Shown: positions 34,947 through 44,302 of the stretch, piece by piece | How positions within the stretch are numbered: the stretch's first letter is position 1 | How the letters are laid out: each line of letters begins with the position of its first letter | Assembly: GCF_000262465.1 (NCBI RefSeq) | Contig: NZ_CM001489.1 | Coordinates: 3,985,431 to 4,049,430 of the forward strand | Direction of reading: 5' to 3' | DNA: 64,000 nucleotides | Origin: Frankia sp. QA3 | GTDB lineage: Bacteria; Actinomycetota; Actinomycetes; Frankiales; Frankiaceae | Made by a program: the position numbers and the translations under genes | Notes under the pieces: generated by a model | Database searches by the model: none | The model's input: only the letters and a program-made list of their open reading frames with translations | Told to the model about the DNA's origin: nothing

Positions 34947-35378
34947 ATGATCATGAAAGGCTTTCCCGACCCCGAAGGGCTGGCTGTGATGGTGGCGGAC
35001 CGACACCTGGGCCTACGGCCCTGTCACGTCTACGACTACGACGGCGAGTACCTGGGCTCCTTCACGAGCTGGTCGGCGGCGCACGAGTGGGCCCACCTCC
35101 AGGCCGCGATGGGTGGCGTCCCCGGCCCGCTGGAGGTCGAGGACCGACAGCTCGGGCAGCGCCGGCGCGTCTGGGTGGACCGCTGCGCGGACCTGCTCGC
35201 GGCGCAGCCCGCCGCGACCGAGGCGCCGGCCGGGGCCCACGCCCCGCGGGTCGGCGGGCCCGGCGCGACCGCCCCCGAGCATGGCGCGACCGCCGCCGTG
35301 GCCCTTGGTGCCGCCGTGCTCTGCGACGTCCTCGACGCCCCCACCGTCATCCCCGCGCAGCCCCGCCGTTCGGGCTGA
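34947..35378 (+). CDS. Hypothetical protein, conserved-looking N-terminal domain
   Basis: 143 residues from ATG 34947 (a longer in-frame start exists at 34815). The first ~80 residues look structured (LRPCHVYDYDGEYLGSFTSW, then AAHEWAHLQAAMG, then VEDRQLGQRRRVWVDRC), while the remainder is Ala/Pro-rich. The motif of aromatic and acidic residues suggests a small alpha-beta fold, but I do not recognise the family. Single gene between the epimerase and a 676-bp gap. Confidence 0.55.
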   Translation: MIMKGFPDPEGLAVMVADRHLGLRPCHVYDYDGEYLGSFTSWSAAHEWAHLQAAMGGVPGPLEVEDRQLGQRRRVWVDRCADLLAAQPAATEAPAGAHAPRVGGPGATAPEHGATAAVALGAAVLCDVLDAPTVIPAQPRRSG

Positions 35379-36054
35379 CCCGCGCGCCTGCGGGCCGGCC
35401 GGGCGAGCAGCGCCCCACGGATCCCACCCCTGTCGCAACATCGGCCCCCGAAACGCCGCCGACGGCCCGAAGGGGCAACCTCCCCACACGAGAAACACAA
35501 CACATCGTCATCGCCCGCGGATGCGCGGGCCTGTCGGTGGACCGCGCCGATCGGCCCGAATCCCGCGGGACCGCCGGCAGGTGCGGGGACGGCCGTCGGT
35601 CCGGTTCGGGCCATGGCACTCCGGCCTGGGCGCATCGGGCGGCGCCCCACCCGGCGCGCCGCCCGGACGGGACGCCGCGGCGGCGGATCCGGGCGTCGGC
35701 CTGCGCCGGGAACGTCGCCCGCCGGGGCCTGCCCGCGGGCTCGGGCCCGCCGGCCGGGACGAGCCGATCGTCCTGGGGTCGACGGGCACCGACATAAGCA
35801 CCAGACTGTCCGTGAGCGGACATACCTGACCGCCGTCGGTGGACGTTGGCCTATCCTCGTATACCGAATGCGACGAAGCTTCCCGTGCCACCGGAGCTTG
35901 CCGGGAACATCCGTGGGCCACCCGACAGAGCACCTGTTCAGCTCCGAGCACTAATCTGACGTCTGTCGTGACCCGGATCATCTACCGGGACGGGCGCCAT
36001 GCGGGGACGCAGCCCGAACGATCGATGACGAGACGCTCCTTGGGGGAGACGAAA
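35379..36054. other. Intergenic region before the ABC-transporter locus
   Basis: 676 bp. Overlapping frames on both strands are Pro/Arg/Gly shadows. The segment 35810-35990 is less GC-rich and probably contains the promoter for the following membrane-protein and transporter genes. No repeat or RNA motif was recognised. Confidence 0.45.
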
Positions 36055-36543
36055 GTGGACGAGCAGACCGCTGGGACCGGTAACCCGCGGCCCACTTCGC
36101 GCCTGGTGGTCGACGTGGTGCGTGCGCTGCGTGGATGGGTGGTGGCGGCAGCCGGCGGCGTCCTGCTTCTCGGCTGCTACCTGGGCGTGTCCAAGGAGAC
36201 GGACGTCGCGCTGCAACTACCGTACGTGGTGTCCGGCGGTTTCGGCGGGCTGGCGCTCGTCCTGATCGGCAGCGCGCTGCTGGTGGCCGACCGCTTCGAC
36301 GCGGCCCAGGCCGCGCAGGCCCGCACCGTCGGCCAGGTCGACGACCTGCACTCGCTGATCATCGCGGCCGCCACCGCCGGTGAGGAAGCCGGCGGCGAGG
36401 CACCGACCGCCCCGGCCCAGGCGCCCTACCAGCAGCAGCCCGCCGCCCCGCCGCAGAACTCCTACTTCAACTCGGCCGGCAACGCCGTGGCGGGTGGGCC
36501 GGCCCTCCCGGCGGGGGTCAGCGCGCCCGGTCCGCGCGCCTGA
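36055..36543 (+). CDS. Two-helix membrane protein upstream of the ABC importer
   Basis: 162 residues from a GTG preceded by TTGGGGGAGACGAAA. Two membrane helices (WVVAAAGGVLLLGCYLGV; VVSGGFGGLALVLIGSALLV) are separated by a short loop; an amphipathic helix (DAAQAAQARTVGQVDDLHSL) follows, then a Gln/Pro/Ala-rich tail. No family recognised. It lies 102 bp upstream of the fused permease on the same strand and may be co-transcribed; similar small proteins precede importer genes in related actinobacteria, as far as I recall. Confidence 0.65.
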   Translation: MDEQTAGTGNPRPTSRLVVDVVRALRGWVVAAAGGVLLLGCYLGVSKETDVALQLPYVVSGGFGGLALVLIGSALLVADRFDAAQAAQARTVGQVDDLHSLIIAAATAGEEAGGEAPTAPAQAPYQQQPAAPPQNSYFNSAGNAVAGGPALPAGVSAPGPRA

Positions 36544-36645
36544 CCCGCCGGCGTCTCCCCGCGTTGCGACGGCGCCCCGAAAGGCGAGCGTTCCCGTGAT
36601 CACACTTGACCCGGCCGGCGACGGCGGACGCCGAGAGGGTGGCCG

Positions 36646-38928
36646 ATGACCAGCATCGATCTGGCGCTGGCCGGCATCTCGCTCGGCGCGATCGCCGCCC
36701 TGTCCGGCATCGGCCTGCTGGTCACCTATCGCACCAACGGCGTGCTCAACCTCGCCCAGGGCGGGATCGCCACCCTGGTGGCCTACATCTTCCGCGAGAT
36801 GGTCGTCGAGTGGGACCTGCCGATCTGGCTGGCCGCCGTGATCGCCCTCGCCGTGGTGTCCCCCGGCATCGGGCTGCTGCTCGAACGGCTGGTGTTCCGG
36901 CCGCTGGCCCGCCGCCGGGCGTCGGCCGCCGAGTCCCTCGTCGCCAGTCTCGGCGTGCTGGTGCTGAGCCTGGGCATCACCGCGGGCATCTGGGGGCTGG
37001 GGGCGCGCAGCGATGCGCCCAGCATCTTCCCGAACTCGTCGGTCCGGCTGTTCAGCGACACCCGGATCGGGGTCGACGCCCTGGCCGAACTGATCATGGT
37101 CGTGGTGTTCGCCGTCGTCATCGGGATCATCGCCGCCCGCACCGCCTTCGGCCGTCAGATCCGGGCCGTCGTCGACGACCGGCAGCTCGCCGAGCTGTCC
37201 GGCGTGCCCGCCGACAAGGTGGCGGCCGCCGGCTGGGCCGCCGGCACCACGATGGCGGGCCTGACCGGCATCCTGCTCGCCCCCCGCTTCCAGCTCACCC
37301 CCTACGGCCTGACCCTGCTGGTCCTGGAGACCTTCGCGGTGGTCGTGGCCGCCCGGCTGTCGAGCATGCCGGTCGCGGTGCTCACCGCGCTCGGCATCGC
37401 CATCCTGCAGAGCGAGCTCAAGCAGTTCACCCTCGACGGCGACGCCGGCCAGATCCTGACCGTGCTCCAGTCGAACCTGTTCATCGTCGCCCTGCTGGTC
37501 CTGCTGCTCGCCGTCCCGAAGCTGCGGGAGCTGGGCTCGGGCGACTCCGGCGCGACGGCGAGCTTCTCCAGCCGCGGCGCGCCGCCGTCCGGACGGGTCA
37601 GCGGAGTCCGCTTCCGTCGGGACTACCTCGGCAAGCTGGGCGGCGGGGCGCTGCTGCTCGCGCCGCTCACCTTCGCGCCCTCCGACCTGCGCTCGGCGTT
37701 CATGGTGCCGGCGCTGGCCCTGATCTTCCTGTCGATGGTGATCGTCACCGGCTACAGCGGGCAGCTCTCCCTCGGAGCCGCCGGCTTCGCGGGCCTCGGC
37801 GCGATGCTGTCACTCAAGCTCACCAACGGTGACCTGTTCGGCCTGCCGGCGATACCGGGAATCGCGTCGATGTTCGTCGGCGCGCTGTTCGTCGCCCCCA
37901 TCGGCCTGATCACCGGCTACCCGGCGATCAGGCGCCGCGGGCTGACGCTGGCCCTGACGACCTTCGCCGTCGGCGCGGTCGTGAGCCGGTTCGTCTTCGA
38001 GCAGCCCACGTTCGCCACCGGGCTGTACCTCGACCCGCTGACGCTGTTCGGCTGGGAGCTGTCCGAGAAGGCGTTCTACGTCTTCGAGCTGATCTGCCTG
38101 GGCATCGGCCTGCTCGTGGTGCGCAACCTGCACCACGGCCGGCTCGGCCGGGCCCTGCTCGCCCTGCGCGACCACTCCGAGGGCGCGGCCGCGGTCGGCG
38201 TCGACGTGCGCAACCTCAAGCTGCTGGCCTTCACCGTCTCCTCCGTCGTCGCCGGGCTCGGCGGGACGCTGCTGGTGCACAGCAGCTACTCCTTCTCCGC
38301 CGACGACTTCGCCCCGTTGCAGAGCCTGCTGTGGTTCACCGCGGTCGTCGTGTTCGGCGCCGACAGCGCGGCCGGCGCGATCGTGGCCGCCGCTTTCATA
38401 GTCACGATCGACGTGCTGGCCCCGGCCGGGTCGTCGACGCTGGCGATCGGCATCCTGGCGCTCGCCCTCGGGTGGATGCCCGGCGGGCTCGCCTCGGCCG
38501 TACGCGGCCTGCTCCGGCTGCTCGCCCAGTACCTCGCCGACAGCTTCGTCGACCCCAACCAGCGGGCCCCGCGACCGGTGCCCGTGCGCATCTCCGCGGT
38601 GGGCCACCTGCCGGCGACCACCGGTATCACCGGCAGCACCGGCATCCCCGGGATCGGCTCGACCCTGGGGGCGGCCCGCGCCGGGCACTACGCCCGCTGG
38701 CCACTGTCCGGTAACCAGGACGGGCTGCCCGCGGACGCCCCGCGGCTCACGCCCTTCGGCTCCAGCCTGGTGGCGATGGTCCAGCAGTACGCCGCCGCCC
38801 AGACGGCGGGGGCCCGCCAGCGGCACGCGGCGAGCACGGACGGCGTCCCGCGCCCGGCGGTGACGCAGCCGCCCGGCCCGGCACCCACCGGCGCCGGCGT
38901 CCACCCAGCCGAGGGAGGCCGGGCATGA
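36646..38928 (+). CDS. Fused LivH-LivM branched-chain-amino-acid-type ABC permease
   Basis: 760 residues. Residues ~1-290 are a LivH-type permease (start IDLALAGISLGAIAALSGIG, then TYRTNGVLNLAQGGIATLVA, then GRQIRAVVDDRQLAELSGV). Residues ~325-640 are a LivM-type permease (VIVTGYSGQLSLGAAGFAGL, GYPAIRRRGLTLALTTFAVG, then LGRALLALRDHSEGAAAVGV). A further ~120 residues form a Pro/Gly/Ala-rich cytoplasmic tail. The two halves, normally separate genes, make one polypeptide. With the two ATPases downstream this completes the membrane part of a HAAT-family importer for amino acids, amides or urea. The stop overlaps the next start. Confidence 0.93.
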   Translation: MTSIDLALAGISLGAIAALSGIGLLVTYRTNGVLNLAQGGIATLVAYIFREMVVEWDLPIWLAAVIALAVVSPGIGLLLERLVFRPLARRRASAAESLVASLGVLVLSLGITAGIWGLGARSDAPSIFPNSSVRLFSDTRIGVDALAELIMVVVFAVVIGIIAARTAFGRQIRAVVDDRQLAELSGVPADKVAAAGWAAGTTMAGLTGILLAPRFQLTPYGLTLLVLETFAVVVAARLSSMPVAVLTALGIAILQSELKQFTLDGDAGQILTVLQSNLFIVALLVLLLAVPKLRELGSGDSGATASFSSRGAPPSGRVSGVRFRRDYLGKLGGGALLLAPLTFAPSDLRSAFMVPALALIFLSMVIVTGYSGQLSLGAAGFAGLGAMLSLKLTNGDLFGLPAIPGIASMFVGALFVAPIGLITGYPAIRRRGLTLALTTFAVGAVVSRFVFEQPTFATGLYLDPLTLFGWELSEKAFYVFELICLGIGLLVVRNLHHGRLGRALLALRDHSEGAAAVGVDVRNLKLLAFTVSSVVAGLGGTLLVHSSYSFSADDFAPLQSLLWFTAVVVFGADSAAGAIVAAAFIVTIDVLAPAGSSTLAIGILALALGWMPGGLASAVRGLLRLLAQYLADSFVDPNQRAPRPVPVRISAVGHLPATTGITGSTGIPGIGSTLGAARAGHYARWPLSGNQDGLPADAPRLTPFGSSLVAMVQQYAAAQTAGARQRHAASTDGVPRPAVTQPPGPAPTGAGVHPAEGGRA

Positions 38929-39773
38929 GCCGGCACGTGCTCCAGGCCGTCGGCCTGGTGCGCCGCTACGGCGGCCTCACCGCGGTCGACCACGTCGACC
39001 TCGTCGCCCCACCAGGCATGATCACCGGCCTCATCGGGCCGAACGGCGCCGGCAAGTCGACGCTGTTCAGCCTGCTCACCGGCGTCGAGCAGCCCGACGA
39101 GGGCAAGGTGCTGCTCGGCAGCACCGACATCACCCGGATGCGGCCGGACATCCGCTCCCGCCGTGGGCTGGTGCAGACCTTCCAGGTCCCCTCGCTGTTC
39201 CCCACCCTCACCGTCGCGGACAACCTGCTCGTCGGCGCGGAGAACCGGCGCCGGGACTACGCCGGCGGCCTGCTGGGCCTGTCCGCGCAGGGCCGGGGCC
39301 GGGTCAGCCACAGCGTCGAGCGTGCGCTCGAACGGCTGGGCCTGGCCCCGAAGGGACCGGTGACCCAGATCGTCGAGGAGGTCCTGGACTCCCTCGGCCT
39401 GTCCGACGTGCGCGACACCATCGCCGGGACGCTGCCCACGGGGGCGCTGCGGCTGGTGGAGTTCGCCCGGGCACTGTGCGCGCGCCCGGACGTCCTGCTG
39501 CTCGACGAGCCCGCCAGCGGCCTGGACAGCGAGGAGACCGCCAAGCTGTCGCAGCTGCTGCGGCGAACCGCCGCCAGCGGGGTCGGCATCGTCATCGTCG
39601 ACCATGACGTCGACCTCGTCTTCTCGGTCGTCGACCAGGTGTACGCGATGGTGGGCGGCCGGGTCGTCGCGTCCGGCGACCCGGAGACGGTCCGCAACGA
39701 CCCGACCGTGCGGTCGGTGTACCTGGCGCAGGCACCCCTCGCCGCGGCGGGGCAGACCGGGGAGGCACGGTGA
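38925..39773 (+). CDS. ABC transporter ATPase, LivG type
   Basis: 282 residues. Walker A GPNGAGKS, Q-loop TFQVPSLFPTLTVADNLLVG and Walker B DVLLLDEPASGL are clear, with the H-loop in VIVDHDVDLV. The signature region (TLPTGALRLVEFARAL) replaces the usual LSxGxQ by LPTGALR, as is common in LivG proteins. ATGA overlaps on both sides tie it to the permease and to the second ATPase. Confidence 0.93.
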   Translation: MSRHVLQAVGLVRRYGGLTAVDHVDLVAPPGMITGLIGPNGAGKSTLFSLLTGVEQPDEGKVLLGSTDITRMRPDIRSRRGLVQTFQVPSLFPTLTVADNLLVGAENRRRDYAGGLLGLSAQGRGRVSHSVERALERLGLAPKGPVTQIVEEVLDSLGLSDVRDTIAGTLPTGALRLVEFARALCARPDVLLLDEPASGLDSEETAKLSQLLRRTAASGVGIVIVDHDVDLVFSVVDQVYAMVGGRVVASGDPETVRNDPTVRSVYLAQAPLAAAGQTGEAR

Positions 39774-40474
39774 CGACGGCGACCGCCGAGCTCGAACTGA
39801 CGGGGGCCCGCGCCGGCTACGGCACGGTCGAGGTCCTGCACGGCCTCGACCTCGCCATCCCGGCCGGGAAGGTGACCGCGTTGCTGGGGGCGAACGGCGC
39901 GGGCAAGTCCACCTCGCTGCGGGTGCTGTCCGGGCTGATCCCGCTGCGGGCGGGCACCCTGACCTGGCGCGGCGAGGACATCACCCGGCTGTCCACCGTC
40001 GACCGGGCGCGGCGCGGCCTGATGCTGGTACCGGACGAGCGGGCCGTGTTCGCCACCCTGTCGGTCCGGGACAACCTGCAGATCATCGCCGAGGCGAGCG
40101 GGCATCCCGACATCACCCCGGCGCTGGAGTCGTTCCCCCGGCTGCGCGAGCGGCTCACCCAGCGGGCCGGTTCGATGTCCGGCGGCGAGCGCCGGATGCT
40201 GGCGCTGGCCAGGGCCCTGCTCGCCCGCCCCTCGGTGCTCATGGTCGACGAGCTGTCGCTCGGCCTGTCGCCGAAGGTCGCCGCGGACCTGTTCGGCTGG
40301 CTGGCGACCGTGGCCGCCTCCGGGACCACGGTCCTGCTCGCCGACCAGTACACCGAGCAGGCGCTGGCCATGGCCGACCTGGTCTACGTCCTGCACCGGG
40401 GGGAACGGTCCTTCGTCGGCACGCCCGCCGAGTTCGCCGGCGGCGCGGCCACCGGCGCCTCCGCCTTGGCCTGA
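39770..40474 (+). CDS. ABC transporter ATPase, LivF type
   Basis: 234 residues. Walker A GANGAGKST, Q-loop, signature SMSGGERRMLALARALLARP and Walker B VLMVDELSLGLSP are all present; note Glu following Asp is retained as VDE. LivF pairs with LivG as a heterodimer to drive the fused permease. The substrate-binding protein gene lies convergently 146 bp further on. Confidence 0.93.
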   Translation: MTTATAELELTGARAGYGTVEVLHGLDLAIPAGKVTALLGANGAGKSTSLRVLSGLIPLRAGTLTWRGEDITRLSTVDRARRGLMLVPDERAVFATLSVRDNLQIIAEASGHPDITPALESFPRLRERLTQRAGSMSGGERRMLALARALLARPSVLMVDELSLGLSPKVAADLFGWLATVAASGTTVLLADQYTEQALAMADLVYVLHRGERSFVGTPAEFAGGAATGASALA

Positions 40475-40619
40475 GCCCGCCCCGACTGGAGCCGCTCCGC
40501 CCGCCCACTCCGCCGCAACGAGCCGGGCCCCGGCCGGGACCACCCGCGGGTGCGGGGATCCCGGCCGGGGCCCGAATCTGCTCGGCGGTCGCGGCCGCAG
40601 AGGGCACTGCCGCCGGCCG

Positions 40620-41975
40620 TCAGCCCGCCGGGTAGGGCAGGTTCGGAACGGTGAAGCAGTTCGTGTTCATGTCCTTGACCTGGGTCTCCCAGCCACCCTT
40701 GCCGCCGTTCGCCGAGTCCTTCCAGCGGGCGACGTTCAGGCAGTTCTGATCCTGCGCCGGCGGTTCCGGAGCCTTCTTGAAGTTGCGGCCGGACGAGATG
40801 AGCAGCCCGTGGCCGTCATAGTCCTTGCCGCTGTTCATGAACGCCTCGACGCACGTGCGGGTCACGTTCGCGCCGCAGGAGCGGATCGCGTCGGTCAGCC
40901 ACTGGGCCGCGGCGTAGCCCTCCAGCGTCCACAGGTTCTCCTTGGCCACCCGCTCGGGCGCCGCCGCCTGGAGGTCCTTCTGGAACTGTGCCACCGCGGG
41001 GATCGAGGTGTCCTGGTAGTTGGCCGAGCCGCTGGTCGAGTAGATCGTGTTCCGGCAGTTCGGCGACGCGCTGTAGACCTGGCCGATGTTGTTCGCCCAG
41101 CCCTGCGGCGGGGTCACCTTGGCCTGCAGCGGCATCTTCTGGCTCTCGATGGAGTTGCACAGCTGCGCGTTGCCGCCGTCGTCCATCGCGTCGAAGACGA
41201 TCTGCACGCCGCGCCGCTTGAGGTCGAGCACCGCGGAGTCCCAGCTCGGCGCCCCGAGGTTGATCTGCTCCTCGACGACGGTGTAGCCCTCCTTGCGCAG
41301 GCCGTCGGCCACCGACTTGGCGTAGCGCTGCGACTGGGCCACGTTGTAGTACACGACCCCGGCGACGTTGGTGTGCAGGTTCTGCTTGAACCAGCGGTAG
41401 GTCTCGGTCCCCGCGTACAGCGTGCCGTTGTAGCCGGGGCGGTCGCCGTTGCGCGGGTAGTAGCTACCGTAGATCGAGTACAGGTGCGGGTACTGGTCGT
41501 ACTCGGTGCCGACGGGCTGGCCGCCGATGTCGGGCACGCCCTTCGAGTTGATGTACTGCGCACCCGCGTAGCTGAAGGCGGTCACACCGGCGAGCGCGAA
41601 GACCTTCTCGTCGTCGACGAGCTTGTGCGCGCAGCTGACGTTTCCGTCGGGGCTGCCCTTGTCGTCGCACTCGACGAGGTTCACGCTCCGACCGTTCACG
41701 CCGCCCGCCGCGTTGAGCGCCTTGAAGTAGGCCCGCGCCCCGTACAGCGAGGCGGAGAACGTGTCTGGGCCGAAACCGCTGCTCAGACCGGCGATCGTAC
41801 CGATCTTGATCTCGGTGGGCGTGACCCCGACGTCGGAGGCGGTGTTGTTCGAGGCGCCGGCCTGCGTGCTGGCGGCCGTGGTCGGCCCGGTGTTGCCCGC
41901 ACGGCTGCCGCAGGCGACGAGCGCCAATGACGACAGCACGACGGCGGCGACGAGCGATTTCGCTCGCATGGACAT
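40620..41975 (-). CDS. ABC transporter substrate-binding lipoprotein (LivK-like)
   Basis: 451 residues. A signal (KSLVAAVVLSSLALVACGS) with lipobox LVAC anchors it outside the membrane. The periplasmic-binding type 1 domain follows (VTPTEIKIGTIAGLSSGFGP, then LNAAGGVNGRSVNLVECDDKG, then FALAGVTAFSYAGAQYINS), typical of amino-acid or amide receptors. AGGGGAG precedes the ATG at 41975. It is convergent with the livF-like gene and surely serves that importer. Many cysteines (for example NCLNV, NCFTV, SCGANVTRTC) suggest disulfides in the mature protein. Confidence 0.92.
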   Translation of the reverse strand: MSMRAKSLVAAVVLSSLALVACGSRAGNTGPTTAASTQAGASNNTASDVGVTPTEIKIGTIAGLSSGFGPDTFSASLYGARAYFKALNAAGGVNGRSVNLVECDDKGSPDGNVSCAHKLVDDEKVFALAGVTAFSYAGAQYINSKGVPDIGGQPVGTEYDQYPHLYSIYGSYYPRNGDRPGYNGTLYAGTETYRWFKQNLHTNVAGVVYYNVAQSQRYAKSVADGLRKEGYTVVEEQINLGAPSWDSAVLDLKRRGVQIVFDAMDDGGNAQLCNSIESQKMPLQAKVTPPQGWANNIGQVYSASPNCRNTIYSTSGSANYQDTSIPAVAQFQKDLQAAAPERVAKENLWTLEGYAAAQWLTDAIRSCGANVTRTCVEAFMNSGKDYDGHGLLISSGRNFKKAPEPPAQDQNCLNVARWKDSANGGKGGWETQVKDMNTNCFTVPNLPYPAG

Positions 41976-42084
41976 GCTCTCCCCTGGTTGATCGGTGACG
42001 CTCGAACGGTACGGCCAGATCGACGTCCTCGATACGTCAGGCTGACGACAGCCAACCAGCCGCCGCCGACTACGTACCGTTACA

Positions 42085-43350
42085 TCAACCAGCGTTGCGT
42101 ACAAACATGCGACGCCACCAGCTTCGACGCACCGCAGGCGCGCTCCCGCGCTCCACCGGTGCCTCCTCCGCGGCCGGGGAGCTCTCCCCGCCCGCGCCTT
42201 GACCGCCCTCCCCGTCACCCGTTCCCGCGCCCTCGGCTGCCACGACGACGTTGCCGATGGCCGGTTCCGCGGAGGAGAGAACGCCGGTCCCCGTCCGGCC
42301 GCCGCCCCCACCGGCGGCCGGAGTCGCCGCGAGGACCGCTTCCGTCCCGGAAGGCTCGGTTACCGTACCGCCCGTCGACTCCACCGATGGCGTGGCATCG
42401 TCCGGGGCCTTCGCCGGCCCCGGCGGGATCGTGCTCCCCAAGCGGGCCATCGCCTCGTCGAGGGCGGCCAGGACCTGCCCGAGCGTTGCCACCGGATCCT
42501 CCGCCTCGCCGGAGGCCGGGGCCGCCGAGGCAACGGCCACGGCCGGGGCAGCCGTTTCGGCCGGCACCGCCGGCACAGGCGGCACCGCCGGCACCGCCGG
42601 CGCAGGCGGCTCTGCCTGCACGCCGGCCGGCTCCACTTCCTCGGCCCCGACCGGCGGGATCCCCGCGACGGGAGCGGGCGCGGACTCCACGACCGGCTCG
42701 GCGACCACCTCCACGACCGGGGCCGACTGCCCCGCCGACACCGGCTCCACGACCGGCTCCACGACCGGCTCAGCCTCCACGACCGGCTGGATCTCCGCGA
42801 GAGGAACCGGCTCGGGCTCCACGACCGGCTCGCCAGCCACGGCCAGGGCCGGTGCGGGCTCCCCTGCCGACACCGGCTCCGCGACCAACACCGGCTCCGC
42901 GACCAACACCGGCTCCGCGACCAAGATCGGCTCGACCTCCGCCGCCGGTGCATCCTGGGGGCTGGTCCGCACCGCCCCCGACGTGGCATCGGAGGTCTGC
43001 GCTTCGGCCGCGGACGGTTCGGAAGCCGGCGCCGCCGGGGTGGCCGGGGCCGCGGCGGTGAGGGTGCTGACCGCAACCGGACCCGCCTCGACGGGGGCGG
43101 CCTCGACGGGGGCGGCCTCGACGGGGGCGGGCGGGATCTCGGTGGTCGCGGCGGCCGGCTGCGGCAGCCGATTGAGGATGAGACCGCCGGGGCCCTGCGC
43201 GCGATGCAGCTGTCCCGACTGCGCAAGCCGCCGGCAGACCTGGTTCACCGTGCCCCGGTTCGCCCCGATTGCCGCTGCCAGTCTGCCGTCGTCCAATCCC
43301 GCGGGAACCTTGGCGAGCTGGTCGAGTATCCGCTCAGCAACAGTAGCCAC
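42085..43350 (-). CDS. Winged-helix protein with a Val-Glu-Pro-rich repeat domain
   Basis: 421 residues from the GTG at 43350. The first ~65 residues form a winged helix (ERILDQLAKVPAGLDDGRLA, then GANRGTVNQVCRRLAQSGQL, then LILNRL). The next ~250 residues are repeats of VEAAP, LVAEPV, VVEP and VPAVPP, coded by tandem DNA repeats, probably an extended rod or disordered segment. A short Leu-rich helix (VATLGQVLAALDEAMARLG) and a Trp/Arg-rich end (SWWRRMFVRNAG) follow. Function is unknown; the layout suggests a DNA-binding head on a long spacer, possibly membrane-interacting at the end. Confidence 0.65.
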   Translation of the reverse strand: MATVAERILDQLAKVPAGLDDGRLAAAIGANRGTVNQVCRRLAQSGQLHRAQGPGGLILNRLPQPAAATTEIPPAPVEAAPVEAAPVEAGPVAVSTLTAAAPATPAAPASEPSAAEAQTSDATSGAVRTSPQDAPAAEVEPILVAEPVLVAEPVLVAEPVSAGEPAPALAVAGEPVVEPEPVPLAEIQPVVEAEPVVEPVVEPVSAGQSAPVVEVVAEPVVESAPAPVAGIPPVGAEEVEPAGVQAEPPAPAVPAVPPVPAVPAETAAPAVAVASAAPASGEAEDPVATLGQVLAALDEAMARLGSTIPPGPAKAPDDATPSVESTGGTVTEPSGTEAVLAATPAAGGGGGRTGTGVLSSAEPAIGNVVVAAEGAGTGDGEGGQGAGGESSPAAEEAPVERGSAPAVRRSWWRRMFVRNAG

Positions 43351-43906
43351 AAAGCGGGACGCTATACGCCAACTGCCATCCGGTGGCAAGCGGGGTCGCC
43401 CCACGCGGTAATCGTGTCCATACCGCTGCCGTTGGCATCCGCAACGCCGGTCGCACCCGCCCGCGGCTCCGCTCGGCACATCTCCACCTGGACGGATCCG
43501 CGCCAGACACGGCGATCCGGCCGGCCGCGCCCGACCACCGACGCCCGCCGACGCCGCGGCACCCGGTAAACCGGCGAGATCGGCGTTGTCCCAACGGATG
43601 GGGGATGTTGGGGGTGGGAGCGAAGCGCTCGGACTCGCCCCGCCACGCGCGCCGCGTCACCATCGATGACTTGTGAAGTACAGATAGCTACTCGACGCCG
43701 GGCGGCAGGACTGCTCGGACGGCAAGGCCGGGGCGGGGAGTGGGCTTAGCGCCGCCAGGCCAGGGAAGGTGCATTGTCAAGGCGTGCCGGGAACGGCCCG
43801 GGACGCACCGATGTCTACAGCGACCGGACCCGCCCCGTCGGCGATCCGTCCAGGTGCACGCCACCGGATGGCCGCCACCCGCCGGGAACCGGTCGGGGAG
43901 GCCGCC
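43351..43906. other. Intergenic region, no gene seen
   Basis: 556 bp between divergent genes. The open frames have Arg/Pro/Cys-rich shadow translations. A slightly AT-richer run (43660-43700) precedes the DUF5709 gene and may hold its promoter. An in-frame extension of DUF5709 to 43769 exists but lacks a ribosome-binding site. Confidence 0.45.
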
Positions 43907-44302
43907 GTGACACAGCCCGCCTCGGATTCCGAGTCGTGGAACCTCGAGGACTCGCCCCTGGAACCCGCCGAGATGTTCGACAGCGACGAGCTCGGCTCGA
44001 CGGACGCCGGCCAGGATCCGCTCGACGACAGTTGGGAGGTTCCGGATCGGCCGAGCGCAGGTGTCCGGTACCCGCACACGCCGCGGGAGGAGCGCGCGGG
44101 CTCGTCCTTCGCGGAGCAGCTCGCGGCCGAACTGCCGGACGCCGACCCCTACCTGGAGGCCGAGCGCCGGGAGTCGGGCCGAATCCTGCGGGCCGACGTC
44201 TACGGTGAGGACACCGCGGGCCTCGAGGACGCGGCCCTCGAGGTAGACGACGAGACGATCAGGAACACCTCGGCCGAGGAGAATGCCCTGCACCTGGATT
44301 GA
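43907..44302 (+). CDS. DUF5709 family acidic protein
   Basis: 131 residues, strongly acidic, with the DUF5709 pattern: WNLEDSPLEPAEMFDSDELG, then AGQDPLDDSWEVPDRPSAG, then GSSFAEQLAAELPDADPY and a C-terminal NTSAEENALHLD. The family is restricted to actinobacteria as far as I know and has no assigned function. The GTG at 43907 follows CGGGGAGG. An IS200/IS605-like hairpin starts immediately after the stop. Confidence 0.82.
   Translation: MTQPASDSESWNLEDSPLEPAEMFDSDELGSTDAGQDPLDDSWEVPDRPSAGVRYPHTPREERAGSSFAEQLAAELPDADPYLEAERRESGRILRADVYGEDTAGLEDAALEVDDETIRNTSAEENALHLD

Noticed and set aside
36606..37832. A 408-codon plus-strand frame overlapping the fused permease
   Set aside because: Arg/His/Pro-rich shadow of the LivH-type coding sequence; no start signal or domain.
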